DNA of 64,000 nucleotides. It comes from Haloferax sp046557615. Lineage in GTDB: Archaea; Halobacteriota; Halobacteria; Halobacteriales; Haloferacaceae. The notes under the pieces were generated by a model, which had not been told where the DNA came from, did no database searches, and saw only the letters and a program-made list of their open reading frames with translations. This document shows positions 7,780-16,414 of this stretch, one piece after another; position 1 is the stretch's first letter, and every line of letters begins with the position of its first letter. The stretch lies in contig NZ_JBKIII010000002.1 of NCBI RefSeq assembly GCF_046557615.1, positions 682,001-746,000 of the forward strand, written 5' to 3'. The position numbers and the translations under genes are program-made.

Positions 7780-8514
7780 TTAATCAATCCACGCTTCCTC
7801 CACTTCCAAATTCTTCAAACCGTACGACCAAAGTTCTTCAATGTCGCTTACTGGTTCATCGGCATAGAATGGAACTTGTTCAATAACTGAGCCTCCCCAA
7901 CTTTTACCACGGGAATCTGTATACACTTGCTTGATGCATATTCGTGCTTTTTTGAACTCCGAATAATCAAATTCGGAAAGTGCCTCAGAAACGGGGAGTG
8001 ATTTCTGTTCCAGGTCTTGATTTGGGTTTGGAAGCTGGATTTTGAACTCCATCTCTTTCTCAGCTCCTGCCCTAAGTACGCCCAATGACGTCGGTTCTTC
8101 GCCTCCGACACTTACAACTTTCCCATACGAAACCAAGCGATCGTATCCGTCTATTCTGGGATCAAGTTCGAGTTCTAAGCCAATATCATACGCTATTCCT
8201 GGCCCGACATTTTTCACATGAATCGAGACAATGTCGTTATCTGGGCTGAAGTCCAGAACATCAAATATCAGTTGAGGGCGATGACCCTCCATCATCATTT
8301 GATTTTGGTGTTCCATCAAGCCTTTTTGGTTACTCAAAATCTGTGATTGACGGTGGTACAACCAGACAAGCAGTCCGGAAAACAAGAGTGATCCTGTCGC
8401 TTCAATTGCGCTTGTGTATCCAAGGTTTGAAAATTCAGAGATCGCAATGAGACTAATCAATACGGTGACTGAGATACCCAAAATCAACAGCAAAGAATCT
8501 CTTTCTGAGCCCAT
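7780..8514 (-). CDS. AT-rich orphan membrane protein
   Basis: About 244 residues of unknown function. Two transmembrane helices lie near the N-terminus (about 8-28 and 36-54), followed by a short basic/Gln segment and a cytosolic or exported domain of about 170 residues predicted to be beta-rich (IVSIHVKNVGPGIAYDIGLELEL, like CARDB/DUF11-type folds that bind other domains). Base composition is far more AT-rich than the neighbours, with codons such as AAA, ATA and TTT common, and flanking DNA is also AT-rich. It sits between the TFS gene and a hydrolase and looks laterally acquired. Confidence 0.7.
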   Translation of the reverse strand: MGSERDSLLLILGISVTVLISLIAISEFSNLGYTSAIEATGSLLFSGLLVWLYHRQSQILSNQKGLMEHQNQMMMEGHRPQLIFDVLDFSPDNDIVSIHVKNVGPGIAYDIGLELELDPRIDGYDRLVSYGKVVSVGGEEPTSLGVLRAGAEKEMEFKIQLPNPNQDLEQKSLPVSEALSEFDYSEFKKARICIKQVYTDSRGKSWGGSVIEQVPFYADEPVSDIEELWSYGLKNLEVEEAWID

Positions 8515-8639
8515 GTTTTCGTGATTTGAATCTTAATCGATTACGTGTTGCAATATCTTTTCGGTACTTGCCATACACTACCGAGAATTAGTCTCTATGG
8601 AGTGTTAGTGGAAAGCTGAGTGGTTGAAAACACACGAAA

Positions 8640-9248
8640 TTACTCTGGGTTCCCAACATTCACTCGCAAAAACTCCCCAACCTTCTCCGCAACTTTTCCC
8701 GTCTGCCCGATAAAGAAGTGGTCGGCCGCAAACTCCACCACAGGCTGATGGAACTCCCGTGCAAGCTCCACGACTGGCTCCCAATTCGCAATATCGTCGC
8801 GAGTTCCATACACTACCTGCACGGGCACGGGAATCTGCTCAAATGCACCAACAACGTCCAATCCATCGCCAATCGTCGCGGGCGGGGCGAGTGCCGAGAC
8901 GGCCTCTACCTCTGCACCCTCTGCCGCCGCCAACAACGCCATCGCACTGCCGAAACTGAATCCGAAGAGGCCGACGTGTTCGTACCGCTCGTTCGCCCAT
9001 TCGACCGCTCGCATCGTATCGGCCTTCTCGCCGCGGCCCTCGTCCCACTTTCCGTAGTCGAATCGAAGACAGTCGATTCCATGTGAAGTGAGTTCGTCGC
9101 TGACGGCGACTAGTCGCTCGTCGCCGCGGTGGCCGCGTTGTTGGGGATGAGGCGGGCAAGCGACGACGACCGTCGTCGAATCGTCCGCGGCGCTGTCGAG
9201 CGTTCCGCGAACGTCTCTCGCACCGGGGACGAGGATTGTGTCGGCCAT
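8640..9248 (-). CDS. Alpha/beta hydrolase (dienelactone-hydrolase-like)
   Basis: About 202 residues, a compact alpha/beta hydrolase. The nucleophile elbow is GFSFGS (Ser near residue 98). The acid is probably in YGTRDDIANW and the catalytic His in FAADHFFIG near the end. An oxyanion region VVVACPPHPQQRGHRGDERL follows the first strand, as in the family of small cytosolic hydrolases related to KANL3/TEX30. The substrate cannot be read from sequence. Monocistronic, divergent from the PspA homologue. Confidence 0.8.
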   Translation of the reverse strand: MADTILVPGARDVRGTLDSAADDSTTVVVACPPHPQQRGHRGDERLVAVSDELTSHGIDCLRFDYGKWDEGRGEKADTMRAVEWANERYEHVGLFGFSFGSAMALLAAAEGAEVEAVSALAPPATIGDGLDVVGAFEQIPVPVQVVYGTRDDIANWEPVVELAREFHQPVVEFAADHFFIGQTGKVAEKVGEFLRVNVGNPE

Positions 9249-9301
9249 ATAGACCTCTTTCTCGCGTGAGGTTTTAAGCCGAACGTGAACAAGGTAGTGG
9301 T

Positions 9302-10114
9302 ATGGGAATTCTCTCTCGCACGTCGTACGTCATCCGCTCGAAGATAAACGCCCTCCTCAACCGTGCTGAGGACCCGACGGAGACACTCGATTACTCCTAC
9401 GAGAAGATGCGCGACGAACTCCAGCAGGTCAAACAGGGAATCGCCGACCTGACCACCCAAAAGAAGCGCCTCGAAATCCAGAAACGACGACTGGAAGAGA
9501 ACGTCGAAAAACACAACGACCAGGCTCGTGAGGCCGTCCGGCAGGACCGTGAAGACCTCGCGCGCAAGGCCCTCGAAAAGAAGCAGGCCAAGATGAACCA
9601 AATCGAGGAACTCGACGGCCAAATCGCGCGTCTGCAGGACACACAGGACTCGCTCGTCCAGAAGAAAGACGAACTCCAGAGCCGTATCGAAGAGTTCCGC
9701 ACGAAGAAGGAGACGATGAAGGCTCGCTACGAGGCCGCAGAGGCGTCGAGCAGAGTTTCAGAAGCGATGTCCGGCGTCGGCGACGAGATGGCGGACGTTG
9801 GCCGCGCACTCGAACGTGCCGAAGAGCGGACCGACGAGATGGAAGCCCGTTCGGCCGCGATGGACGAACTCATGGACTCCGGCGCGTTCGAAGACGTCCT
9901 CTCGGACAAGGACTCCATCGAGCGCGAACTCGAAGCGGGTCGCTCGAACTCCGAAGTCGATGCCGAACTGGAGACGCTGAAAGCCGAGATGGGAAAGTCC
10001 GAACCCGCCGAAGAGACGGAGGCTGATGTGGACGTAGATGTGGAAGAGGAAGTCGTGGACGAAGAAGTCGAAGCCGAACTGGAAGAACTGAAGAACGAAG
10101 AAGACTCGTCCTAA
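9302..10114 (+). CDS. PspA/IM30 family membrane-stress protein
   Basis: About 270 residues, almost wholly helical coiled coil, with the family N-terminus GILSRTSYVIRSKINALLNRAEDP and the LDYSYEKMRDELQQVKQGIADL segment. PspA/Vipp1 proteins are ESCRT-III-like and polymerise on stressed membranes to limit ion leakage. The C-terminal 60 residues are a very acidic extension (EEETEADVDVDVEEEVVDEE), likely a halophilic adaptation. Divergent from the hydrolase with only 53 bases between the starts, so the promoters overlap. Confidence 0.88.
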   Translation: MGILSRTSYVIRSKINALLNRAEDPTETLDYSYEKMRDELQQVKQGIADLTTQKKRLEIQKRRLEENVEKHNDQAREAVRQDREDLARKALEKKQAKMNQIEELDGQIARLQDTQDSLVQKKDELQSRIEEFRTKKETMKARYEAAEASSRVSEAMSGVGDEMADVGRALERAEERTDEMEARSAAMDELMDSGAFEDVLSDKDSIERELEAGRSNSEVDAELETLKAEMGKSEPAEETEADVDVDVEEEVVDEEVEAELEELKNEEDSS

Positions 10115-10131
10115 TCTGACTTCGACGCTCG

Positions 10132-10136
10132 TTTTT
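10132..10136 (+). terminator. Poly-T terminator after pspA homologue
   Basis: TTTTT 17 bases after the stop codon, following a GC-rich stretch. A plausible U-run terminator. Confidence 0.35.
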
Positions 10137-10191
10137 GACCGGGTGACCAGTCGTCGCCACTGCTTTTAGGATTGTCAGCGAACTGTCCCGT

Positions 10192-11268
10192 GTGTCGAAT
10201 GCAACTGAAACGTCGTCGGGTGAGCCGAGCGACAAGATGCGCGAGCGTGGGACGACGAGTCGGCTGAAACTCGCAGTCTATCTCCAGGCGAATCGGTGGC
10301 TCGTCGCCGCAGTCCCGCTCGGTATCGTCTTTCTCTCGGTCGTCGTTCTCGGGACACTCGACCCACGACCCCTCACGGCGGCCGTCAACGCTTCAGACCC
10401 AATCGAGACGCTCGGCCAAGGGCTACTCACCTCGATAATCACGGGTGTCACGCTGGTCGTCACTATCAACCAACTCGTCCTCTCGCAGGAACTCGGGCCG
10501 TTGGGCGACCAACGCGACCGGATGGAAGGCGAACTCGACTTCCGCCGCGACGCTGCGGACCTGATAGATGCACCCGTCGCACCACCTGAGCCGTCGGCGT
10601 TTCTCAAATCACTCACTGAGGCAATCGGGTCGCGAGCGCGAACGCTTGGTGAGACTGTCTCGGACGACCCCAATTCCGAGACGAACTCCAGAACCTTGGA
10701 GTTCGCATCTGAGGTTTCGGACAACGCCGACGACGTGGCAAATCGACTCGAAGGCCGTCAGTTCGGGACGTTCGACGTCCTCTCGGCGGCGCTGGACTTC
10801 AACTACTCGTGGAAACTCTATCAGGTCGCGCGCTTGCAGAACGCGAGTGGAGATATCTCCGAAGAGACGACACAGGCGCTTTCGGGTATCCACGACGCGC
10901 TCGAACTGTTCGGCCCGGCACGCGAACACATCAAGACACTGTACTTCCGCTGGGAACTCGTCAACCTCTCGCGGTCGATGTTCTACGCGGCGCTTCCTGC
11001 ACTCGTCGTGAGCGTCAGTGCGATTCTCTTTCTCAACGATACGAGTTCTATTACCGGCACGACCGTCGGGATTTCCAACCTGCTTCTAGTCGTCGGCTTC
11101 GTCGCGGCAGTGTCGCTCGCCCCCTTTGCGATACTCGCGGCCTACGTCCTTCGAATTTCGACGGTTGCAAAGCGGACGCTCTCTATCGGGCCGTTCGTGT
11201 TGCGGACGGAGACGAGAGAAGACGAGTTAGAGTGGGAGGGCTCGAACGAGGTGGACAGGTCAGATTAA
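10192..11268 (+). CDS. Haloarchaeal four-helix membrane protein
   Basis: About 358 residues starting at GTG (MSNATETSSG). Two TM helices lie near residues 40-60 and 80-105 and two near 262-282 and 292-325. Between them is a large acidic cytosolic segment rich in helices. I do not recognise a functional family. Its stop overlaps the convergent epimerase-like gene by 4 bases. Position after pspA may suggest a membrane-related role, but the gene has its own upstream spacing of 77 bases. Confidence 0.7.
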   Translation: MSNATETSSGEPSDKMRERGTTSRLKLAVYLQANRWLVAAVPLGIVFLSVVVLGTLDPRPLTAAVNASDPIETLGQGLLTSIITGVTLVVTINQLVLSQELGPLGDQRDRMEGELDFRRDAADLIDAPVAPPEPSAFLKSLTEAIGSRARTLGETVSDDPNSETNSRTLEFASEVSDNADDVANRLEGRQFGTFDVLSAALDFNYSWKLYQVARLQNASGDISEETTQALSGIHDALELFGPAREHIKTLYFRWELVNLSRSMFYAALPALVVSVSAILFLNDTSSITGTTVGISNLLLVVGFVAAVSLAPFAILAAYVLRISTVAKRTLSIGPFVLRTETREDELEWEGSNEVDRSD

Positions 11269-12302
11269 GCCTGTCGTGCGCCGGTTCCGGACCGGTCGAG
11301 TGCTGTGAGGTCGATATTGCCTTCCGGCAGTGGAACACCAGTGTAGGGGTCTTCGGCGAGCAAGAGCGACCCGTCGAGGTCGGCGTAGTCGAGGAGGGGT
11401 GCGAGATGACACCCCGCAGCGATTGCGGCGTTGGTCTCGATCATACACCCGAGCATGACCTCTAACCCGTGGACGCGGGCGGCGTGAATCATCCGCTTTG
11501 CTTCGACGAGGCCACCACACTTCATGAGTTTGAGGTTCGCAATATCGACGCGGTCGGCAATCTTCGGGATGTCGGCGGCCGTGATGCACGACTCGTCAGC
11601 CGCGATAGGGAGGGCCGAACGTTCGTAGACGAATTTGAGACCCTCGTAATCCTCTGCGGGGACGGGTTGCTCGATGAATTCGACGCCGTAGTCGGCGAGG
11701 ACTTCAGACTTCGCCACCGCTTCGCGGGGGGTCCACGCTTCGTTGGCATCGACGCGAATCGTGGCCTCGGGTGCTTCGTCGCGGACGGCCTCGATAATCG
11801 CCTCGTCGCGGTCGGTTCCGAGTTTGATTTTGAGAACCTCGTATCCCGATTCGACGGCAGAGGCGGTCTTTTCGCGAATAGTGTCGAGGTCGGCGAGCCC
11901 AATAGTGAACGACGACGTGGGCGTTTGCTCGGGGTCGAGGCCCCACAACTTGTACAGTGGGACACCGAGTCGCTTTGCGGCGAGGTCGTGGAGGGCGATA
12001 CTGACCGCAGTTCGCGCGGCGGGGTTGCGGCGGACGCGTTCGACCATGAGGCGCTCGATTTCTTCGAGGGCGTGTGCATCGCCGACCGACTCGACCACTT
12101 CCAGCAGGTCCGGAAGGACGGCTTCGACAGTCGCGGCAGTCTCGCCGTAGTGTGACGACGGGGCGGCCGCGCCGACGCCGACCATCCCGCCTTCGTCTTC
12201 GATACGGACGACGACGTTTTCGGCCTCGGTCATGCTACCGCGTGCGATTTCGAACGGGTCTGCCAGCGGCATCGAGACGCGCTCGAACGAGGTGGTGAGC
12301 AT
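11265..12302 (-). CDS. Enolase-superfamily dipeptide/N-acyl-amino-acid epimerase
   Basis: About 345 residues, of the muconate-lactonizing/dipeptide epimerase group. Catalytic elements are all present: the KxK motif in VLKIKLG (second Lys as base), metal ligands in RVDANEAW, EFIEQP and AADES, and the second catalytic Lys in NLKLMKCGG. Family members racemise L-Ala-D/L-Glu or N-acyl amino acids. The start codon overlaps the stop of the upstream DUF1611 gene (TGATG), so the two are translated as a unit. By analogy with the bacterial DgcN/DgcA pair, this enzyme may racemise N-acetyl-D-glutamate; that specificity is inference. Confidence 0.85.
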   Translation of the reverse strand: MLTTSFERVSMPLADPFEIARGSMTEAENVVVRIEDEGGMVGVGAAAPSSHYGETAATVEAVLPDLLEVVESVGDAHALEEIERLMVERVRRNPAARTAVSIALHDLAAKRLGVPLYKLWGLDPEQTPTSSFTIGLADLDTIREKTASAVESGYEVLKIKLGTDRDEAIIEAVRDEAPEATIRVDANEAWTPREAVAKSEVLADYGVEFIEQPVPAEDYEGLKFVYERSALPIAADESCITAADIPKIADRVDIANLKLMKCGGLVEAKRMIHAARVHGLEVMLGCMIETNAAIAAGCHLAPLLDYADLDGSLLLAEDPYTGVPLPEGNIDLTALDRSGTGARQA

Positions 12303-13327
12303 CAGAACACCTCGTCGATGAGTTCGGTGGCGTCGAAGCGAACGGGGTCGATTGCGGGTGCGCCGATATCGTCGCCGAAGGCTTCGACGGCCGCGGCGGC
12401 CTCGTCGTCGTCGTCCACGTTGGATGTGTTGAGCGCGCCTGCGACGATGTCGGCCTCGTGGACGGGAGCGGCGAGGTTCTCGTAGAGCGAGACGTATTCT
12501 GAAAGGGAAGGAAGCGAGAACTCCTCGTAGCCGTGAATTGCATCGCGGGTTGACTCGTGACAGAGGACGAGTTTGTCCGCCATCGCGCCGTGGAGGATGC
12601 CGCAGGTGACCGCGGAGTAGGCAGGATGGACGATACTGCCCTGCCCTTCGACGAAGAGTACGTCGTACTCGTCACCCTTCTCCAGAATCATCTCTTCGAC
12701 CGACCCGGCGGTGAAGTCGCTGACAACGCGGTCCACAGGATTGCCCCACCCGGCAATCATGATACCAGTCTGGCCCGTGGGGATGAATCCGGCGTCGATA
12801 CCCTGCTCGCGGGCGGCCTCGACGAGTTCGAGTGTCGCAGTCATCTTACCGACAGAGCAGTCGGTGCCGACAGTGAGGACGACCTCTGCGTCCACGTCGG
12901 CGCTCTTGCCTTGGGCGACGCCGATGTCGTCGTGCGGCTTGCGAACGTCGTTGATGTCACAGCCGTGTTCGGCGGCGAGTGCGGAAAATTCGGGGTCGTC
13001 GGTGAGGAAGTAGTGAAGTCCGGCGATGATGTCACAGCCGGATTCGAGTGCAGTACGCACGTCTTCGCGCCACGTCTCGTCGAAGCCGCCGCCGATGGGG
13101 GCGATTCCGATGAGGAGGGCGTCTGCCTCGGGCGCGTCGGCCATCGAGGAGACGATTGGAATATCAGGGAGGTCGCGGCGGTGGTCGGCAGTTGAGGTGC
13201 CGGGCTTGTCGCGGTCGAGGACGGCAACCACGTCGTAGTCGGCGTACTTGAGGACGCCAGTCGCGGTCTTAGCGCGGTCCGGGAATTTCTCGTGTGCGAG
13301 GACGACGACTCGTTGTGGGTCGCTCAT
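12302..13327 (-). CDS. DUF1611 / DgcN-like D-amino-acid N-acetyltransferase
   Basis: About 341 residues, of the DUF1611 family. It has a Rossmann-like N-terminal part (VVVLAHEKFPDRAKTATG) and a P-loop-like segment TVGTDCSVGKMTATLEL near residue 155. Further features are FIPTGQTGIMIAGWG and the FVEGQGSIVHPAYSAVTCGILHGA region typical of the family. A bacterial member (DgcN) acetylates D-glutamate. The ATG at 13327 gives MSDPQRVVVLAHE; an in-frame upstream start would add 13 unlikely residues. It forms a one-base-overlap operon with the epimerase. Confidence 0.82.
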   Translation of the reverse strand: MSDPQRVVVLAHEKFPDRAKTATGVLKYADYDVVAVLDRDKPGTSTADHRRDLPDIPIVSSMADAPEADALLIGIAPIGGGFDETWREDVRTALESGCDIIAGLHYFLTDDPEFSALAAEHGCDINDVRKPHDDIGVAQGKSADVDAEVVLTVGTDCSVGKMTATLELVEAAREQGIDAGFIPTGQTGIMIAGWGNPVDRVVSDFTAGSVEEMILEKGDEYDVLFVEGQGSIVHPAYSAVTCGILHGAMADKLVLCHESTRDAIHGYEEFSLPSLSEYVSLYENLAAPVHEADIVAGALNTSNVDDDDEAAAAVEAFGDDIGAPAIDPVRFDATELIDEVF

Positions 13328-13387
13328 ACTGGGTGCCACGACGTGCCACCCTAAAAACGCGGCCAATTCGGCAGCCGTCTTGTAGCT

Positions 13388-14287
13388 TTAGAGTCGGTAG
13401 AGGCGGGTGGTCCAAAACTCGCGGGCGGCTATGTCCAACGCCGCTTCGGGCTCGCCGCTCGCATCGACCGTCGCGGTCTGCGTCGCACGCTCTCGGAACT
13501 CTCCGAGGACGGTACGCTCGCCGAGGACGATGAGGTCGCCGTCGGTCGCGTACTCGTCGAGTACCTCGTGGCAATCGTCGAGATGGTCGTCGATTTGGCC
13601 TTCGCGGATGCGCTCGAATCGTGCCTGCGAGAAGCCACCTTTCGAGTGGGCGGATTTCACGTCGCTCTCGAACCCGGTCTGGTAGACGAGTTCGCCGTCC
13701 TCGTAGGTGCCGAGTGCAAACAGGTCGGCGCGGACGAGTGCGACGCTCGTGGCCGGTTGTGGGAGGAACCATCCGTCTTCGAGCGTGAATCCGTCGTCCC
13801 ACGCGTCGAACCCGTCGGGCAACCTTGGTGGTTCGAGCGCGACACTGACGAGTCCGGCGTCGTCGGTGAGCGCGACACACGGGGCGGCGCGTCGAACCAA
13901 CGGCGCTCGGTTACCGAAGGCGTCTTCGACCGACGACGGAAGCGACCGTTCGTTGGGGACGACAGCAGTGAGCGCACCTTCCGGTGACGTTTCGAACGAA
14001 TCGAGTCTACGGAGAATCTCGCGGAGGCGTCCCCCACGGAGGTCTTCGGTACTACGATAGTCGAGTGCGTCGTCGTCGTCGTCGCCAATTCGTTCGACGC
14101 GGTCTTCCAACTCTTCGATTCGGTCTTCGAGTCGGTTGACTTCGACTTCTGCCTCTTGTTTCGCTCGAACGGCGTCTTTTCGACGCTGAGACTCCCCTTC
14201 GAGTCGGCCTTCCAGCGCGTCGCGCTCGTCTTCCAACTCCGCGATGCGCGCTTTGAGTTCGGCCCGGCCCAACAACTCATCCAACAT
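13388..14287 (-). CDS. Vms1/Ankzf1-family peptidyl-tRNA hydrolase
   Basis: About 299 residues. The first 75 form an acidic coiled coil. The rest matches the VLRF1 domain of Vms1/ANKZF1, a release-factor-like domain that frees stalled nascent chains from tRNA on 60S or 50S subunits. The motif SKGGFSQARFERIR near residue 205 corresponds to the GGxSxxRxxR-type catalytic loop, with Gln in the expected catalytic position. Archaeal members are candidates for ribosome rescue. It is separated by 60 bases from the downstream DgcN-like gene on the same strand. Confidence 0.82.
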   Translation of the reverse strand: MLDELLGRAELKARIAELEDERDALEGRLEGESQRRKDAVRAKQEAEVEVNRLEDRIEELEDRVERIGDDDDDALDYRSTEDLRGGRLREILRRLDSFETSPEGALTAVVPNERSLPSSVEDAFGNRAPLVRRAAPCVALTDDAGLVSVALEPPRLPDGFDAWDDGFTLEDGWFLPQPATSVALVRADLFALGTYEDGELVYQTGFESDVKSAHSKGGFSQARFERIREGQIDDHLDDCHEVLDEYATDGDLIVLGERTVLGEFRERATQTATVDASGEPEAALDIAAREFWTTRLYRL

Positions 14288-14363
14288 ACGCAGTAGCGTG
14301 CAGTCCGATTACTTGAGAGTTCGGGCGTGAATCGAACACGAACGTTCGCACGTGGTGCGAAAA

Positions 14364-14720
14364 CTAGGTTTTGACACCAGTGTCGTCGAAGTCGTATCCG
14401 GCGTATCGGAGGAGTTCGCGGGCGCGAGTCGCGTCAGCGAGGAGGACGTGCCTGTCGTCGGGGAGCGAACACACCTCGGCGAGTTCGTACGGCACAGCCA
14501 GCGTCCCTGTCGGCACCCCTTCGTTGCCGAGGACGGGGAAGTGTGAGCAGTCGAGTTTCATGACGAGTGGGGTGTCGAGCCGTTCGACACCCTCTCCTGT
14601 CGCATACAGGTACTCGTTCAGGCGTTCGTGCTCATCGCTGTGAATCGCCGCGGTGGTCCCGTCGTAAGGCTCGACGTACAACCGACCGAGGTAGTAGCCG
14701 CTGGAGAATCGTTCGAACAT
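14364..14720 (-). CDS. DUF5802-type small haloarchaeal protein
   Basis: About 118 residues, cytosolic, starting MFERFSSGYYLGRLYVEPYDG. This opening and the VMKLDCSHFPVLGNEGVPTG segment are what I associate with a haloarchaeal-only family (DUF5802). Function is unknown. It has no membrane segment and no cysteine cluster. It lies upstream of the Vms1-type gene on the same strand with a 76-base gap, so co-transcription is possible. Confidence 0.7.
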   Translation of the reverse strand: MFERFSSGYYLGRLYVEPYDGTTAAIHSDEHERLNEYLYATGEGVERLDTPLVMKLDCSHFPVLGNEGVPTGTLAVPYELAEVCSLPDDRHVLLADATRARELLRYAGYDFDDTGVKT

Positions 14721-14839
14721 CGGTCCATGTTACCATGGGACATATTTGCGGATAAACCTTATCGGAACAGTTTATATTGAACTGCAAACTGTCCGCTGAA
14801 AATCACCAGCCGTAGCGAGTCTCGAACGAAGAAAAGCGA

Positions 14840-15142
14840 TTAGTCGTCGCCGCGGGTCGCCGCCGTCATTGACCAGACGGCGACGAGTCCGAGCAGCAAC
14901 GCCGGAATCATCGGCAGAGCAAGCATCGCGGCGAGGTACGGCAACCCTGCTAGCGTGGGAAGCGACGGAACGAGGTAAATCGCACCAGGGATACCGACGA
15001 AACAGAGCGCGACCACGCCGACGAGTGCCCAGCCACGGGTTCCGAAGCCCTTCGCTTCGGGTTCGTCTGCGCCGATGACGGGGTCCGTATTGCCCGGTCG
15101 GTGAACGTAGGTGTCGTCTTGACCGGTGGTGTCAGAGCTCAC
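14840..15142 (-). CDS. Small two-helix membrane protein
   Basis: About 100 residues with an acidic soluble N-terminus and two TM helices (about 40-62 and 68-92). The GTG at 15142 (MSSDTTGQDDTYVHRPG) overlaps the stop of the upstream dehydrogenase gene by 11 bases, indicating translational coupling. Longer starts run further into that gene. Family and function are not recognised. Haloarchaeal operons often end with such small membrane proteins. Confidence 0.65.
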   Translation of the reverse strand: MSSDTTGQDDTYVHRPGNTDPVIGADEPEAKGFGTRGWALVGVVALCFVGIPGAIYLVPSLPTLAGLPYLAAMLALPMIPALLLGLVAVWSMTAATRGDD

Positions 15143-16187
15143 TATCGGGGATAACGACCACCTTGCCAAAGCCCTGTCGCTCTTCGATGAGTTCGTGGGC
15201 TTCCTGAATCTCGCTCATCGGGAGCGTCTCGCGGATGCGAGGTTCGAAGGTGCCGTCCCAGACGAGTTCGAGCGCTTCGTCGGCCTGTCCGGGGGTCGCC
15301 ATCGTCGAGCCGATAACGGAGAGTTGGTTCCAGAAGATGTAGTTGAGACCTGCACCGGGGTTCGGGCCGGTCGTTGCACCACACGTGACCATGCGGCCAC
15401 CCTTGCAGAGGCTCTTGAGCGACTTTTGATAGGTAGCATCGCCGATGTGGTCGACAACCATATCGACGCCGCGACCGTCGGTGAGTTTGTAAATCTCCTT
15501 CGAGAAGTCGTCTTCCTCGTAGTTGATGAGGTGGTCTGCGCCGCACTCGCGGGCGTACTCCAGTTTTTCGTCCGTCGAAGCCGTCGCATAAACCTCTGCG
15601 CCAGCGTAATCCGCGATTTGGACGGCAGCGTGGCCGACGCCACCGGATGCGCCGAGAACGAGTACCTTCTCACCGGCAGTGAGGTCACCGCGTTCGATGA
15701 GCATGCGCCACGCGGTCTGGAAGACGAGCGAGGCGGAGCCTGCGATTTCCCACGGCACGTCGTCGGGGACAGGGACGAGATTTTCCTCGCCAATCGCCGC
15801 GAACTCGGCGTGGACGCCGCGGGTGTGTTCGCCGATGATTCGGTAGTCAGGTGCGAGCGTCATATCGCCTTTACGCGAGAACTCGTCGCCACCGTCTGCA
15901 ACGCCCGCAATGAGTGCCACGTGGTCGCCTTCCTCGAAGCGCGTGACGCGCTCGCCGACTTCAGTGACGACGCCAGCCATGTCACTGCCGGGGATGTGCG
16001 GCATCTCCAGTTCGACGCCCGGAAGCCCACGTCGCGTCCAGATATCGAGGTGATTGAGCGATGCGGCCTTTACATCGACAAGGACTTCCTCGGGCCCGAT
16101 TTCCGGGTCTGGAAAGTCGCCATATTCGAGAACGTCTCTGTCACCGTGTTCTGCGAGTTGGACCGCTTTCATCTCGTGTCCACCCAT
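15132..16187 (-). CDS. Zinc-type alcohol dehydrogenase / quinone oxidoreductase-like
   Basis: About 351 residues, of the medium-chain dehydrogenase superfamily. The GroES-like N-terminal domain has VKAASLNHLDIWTRRGLPG and the PHIPGSDMAGVV signature. The NAD(P)-binding Rossmann motif is VLVLGASGGVGHAAVQIA near residue 168. The usual catalytic Cys of zinc ADHs is replaced by Asn in SLNHLD, which places it with quinone oxidoreductase-like enzymes that reduce enones or quinones with NADPH. ATG 16187 is used; ATG 16172 (MKAVQLAEHG) is equally plausible. Confidence 0.85.
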   Translation of the reverse strand: MGGHEMKAVQLAEHGDRDVLEYGDFPDPEIGPEEVLVDVKAASLNHLDIWTRRGLPGVELEMPHIPGSDMAGVVTEVGERVTRFEEGDHVALIAGVADGGDEFSRKGDMTLAPDYRIIGEHTRGVHAEFAAIGEENLVPVPDDVPWEIAGSASLVFQTAWRMLIERGDLTAGEKVLVLGASGGVGHAAVQIADYAGAEVYATASTDEKLEYARECGADHLINYEEDDFSKEIYKLTDGRGVDMVVDHIGDATYQKSLKSLCKGGRMVTCGATTGPNPGAGLNYIFWNQLSVIGSTMATPGQADEALELVWDGTFEPRIRETLPMSEIQEAHELIEERQGFGKVVVIPDSEL

Positions 16188-16350
16188 GTAACCACACGAT
16201 AAAAGTGTAAGTTTACGCCAATCGTATTACCTCTTATTCGACAAACAACGAACTCCACGCCGAAAATACTCGCTCAATATCGGGCGAACCTATCTGGAAA
16301 GATACATTCAATAGGCAGTATTGTGTAAATCAGTACCACACTAACAGAGG

Positions 16351-16388
16351 ATACACGCATGAGACTGACATGAATTTGCGTGTATAAA
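16351..16388 (+). promoter_or_regulatory. Inverted repeat overlapping TATA box of regulator gene
   Basis: ATACACGCA (16351-16359) and TGCGTGTAT (16377-16385) are perfect 9-bp inverted arms separated by 17 bases. The right arm overlaps TATAAA (16383-16388), which lies about 27-32 bases before the ATG at 16415, as expected for a leaderless transcript. Binding here would block the preinitiation complex. Autoregulation by the downstream winged-helix protein is the simplest reading. Confidence 0.6.
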
Positions 16389-16414
16389 CACACAAATTAA
16401 AATTCGAAAAATGA

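Noticed and set aside
11469..12155. Open frame antisense to the epimerase gene
   Set aside because: No motif support. All enolase-superfamily residues are on the minus strand.
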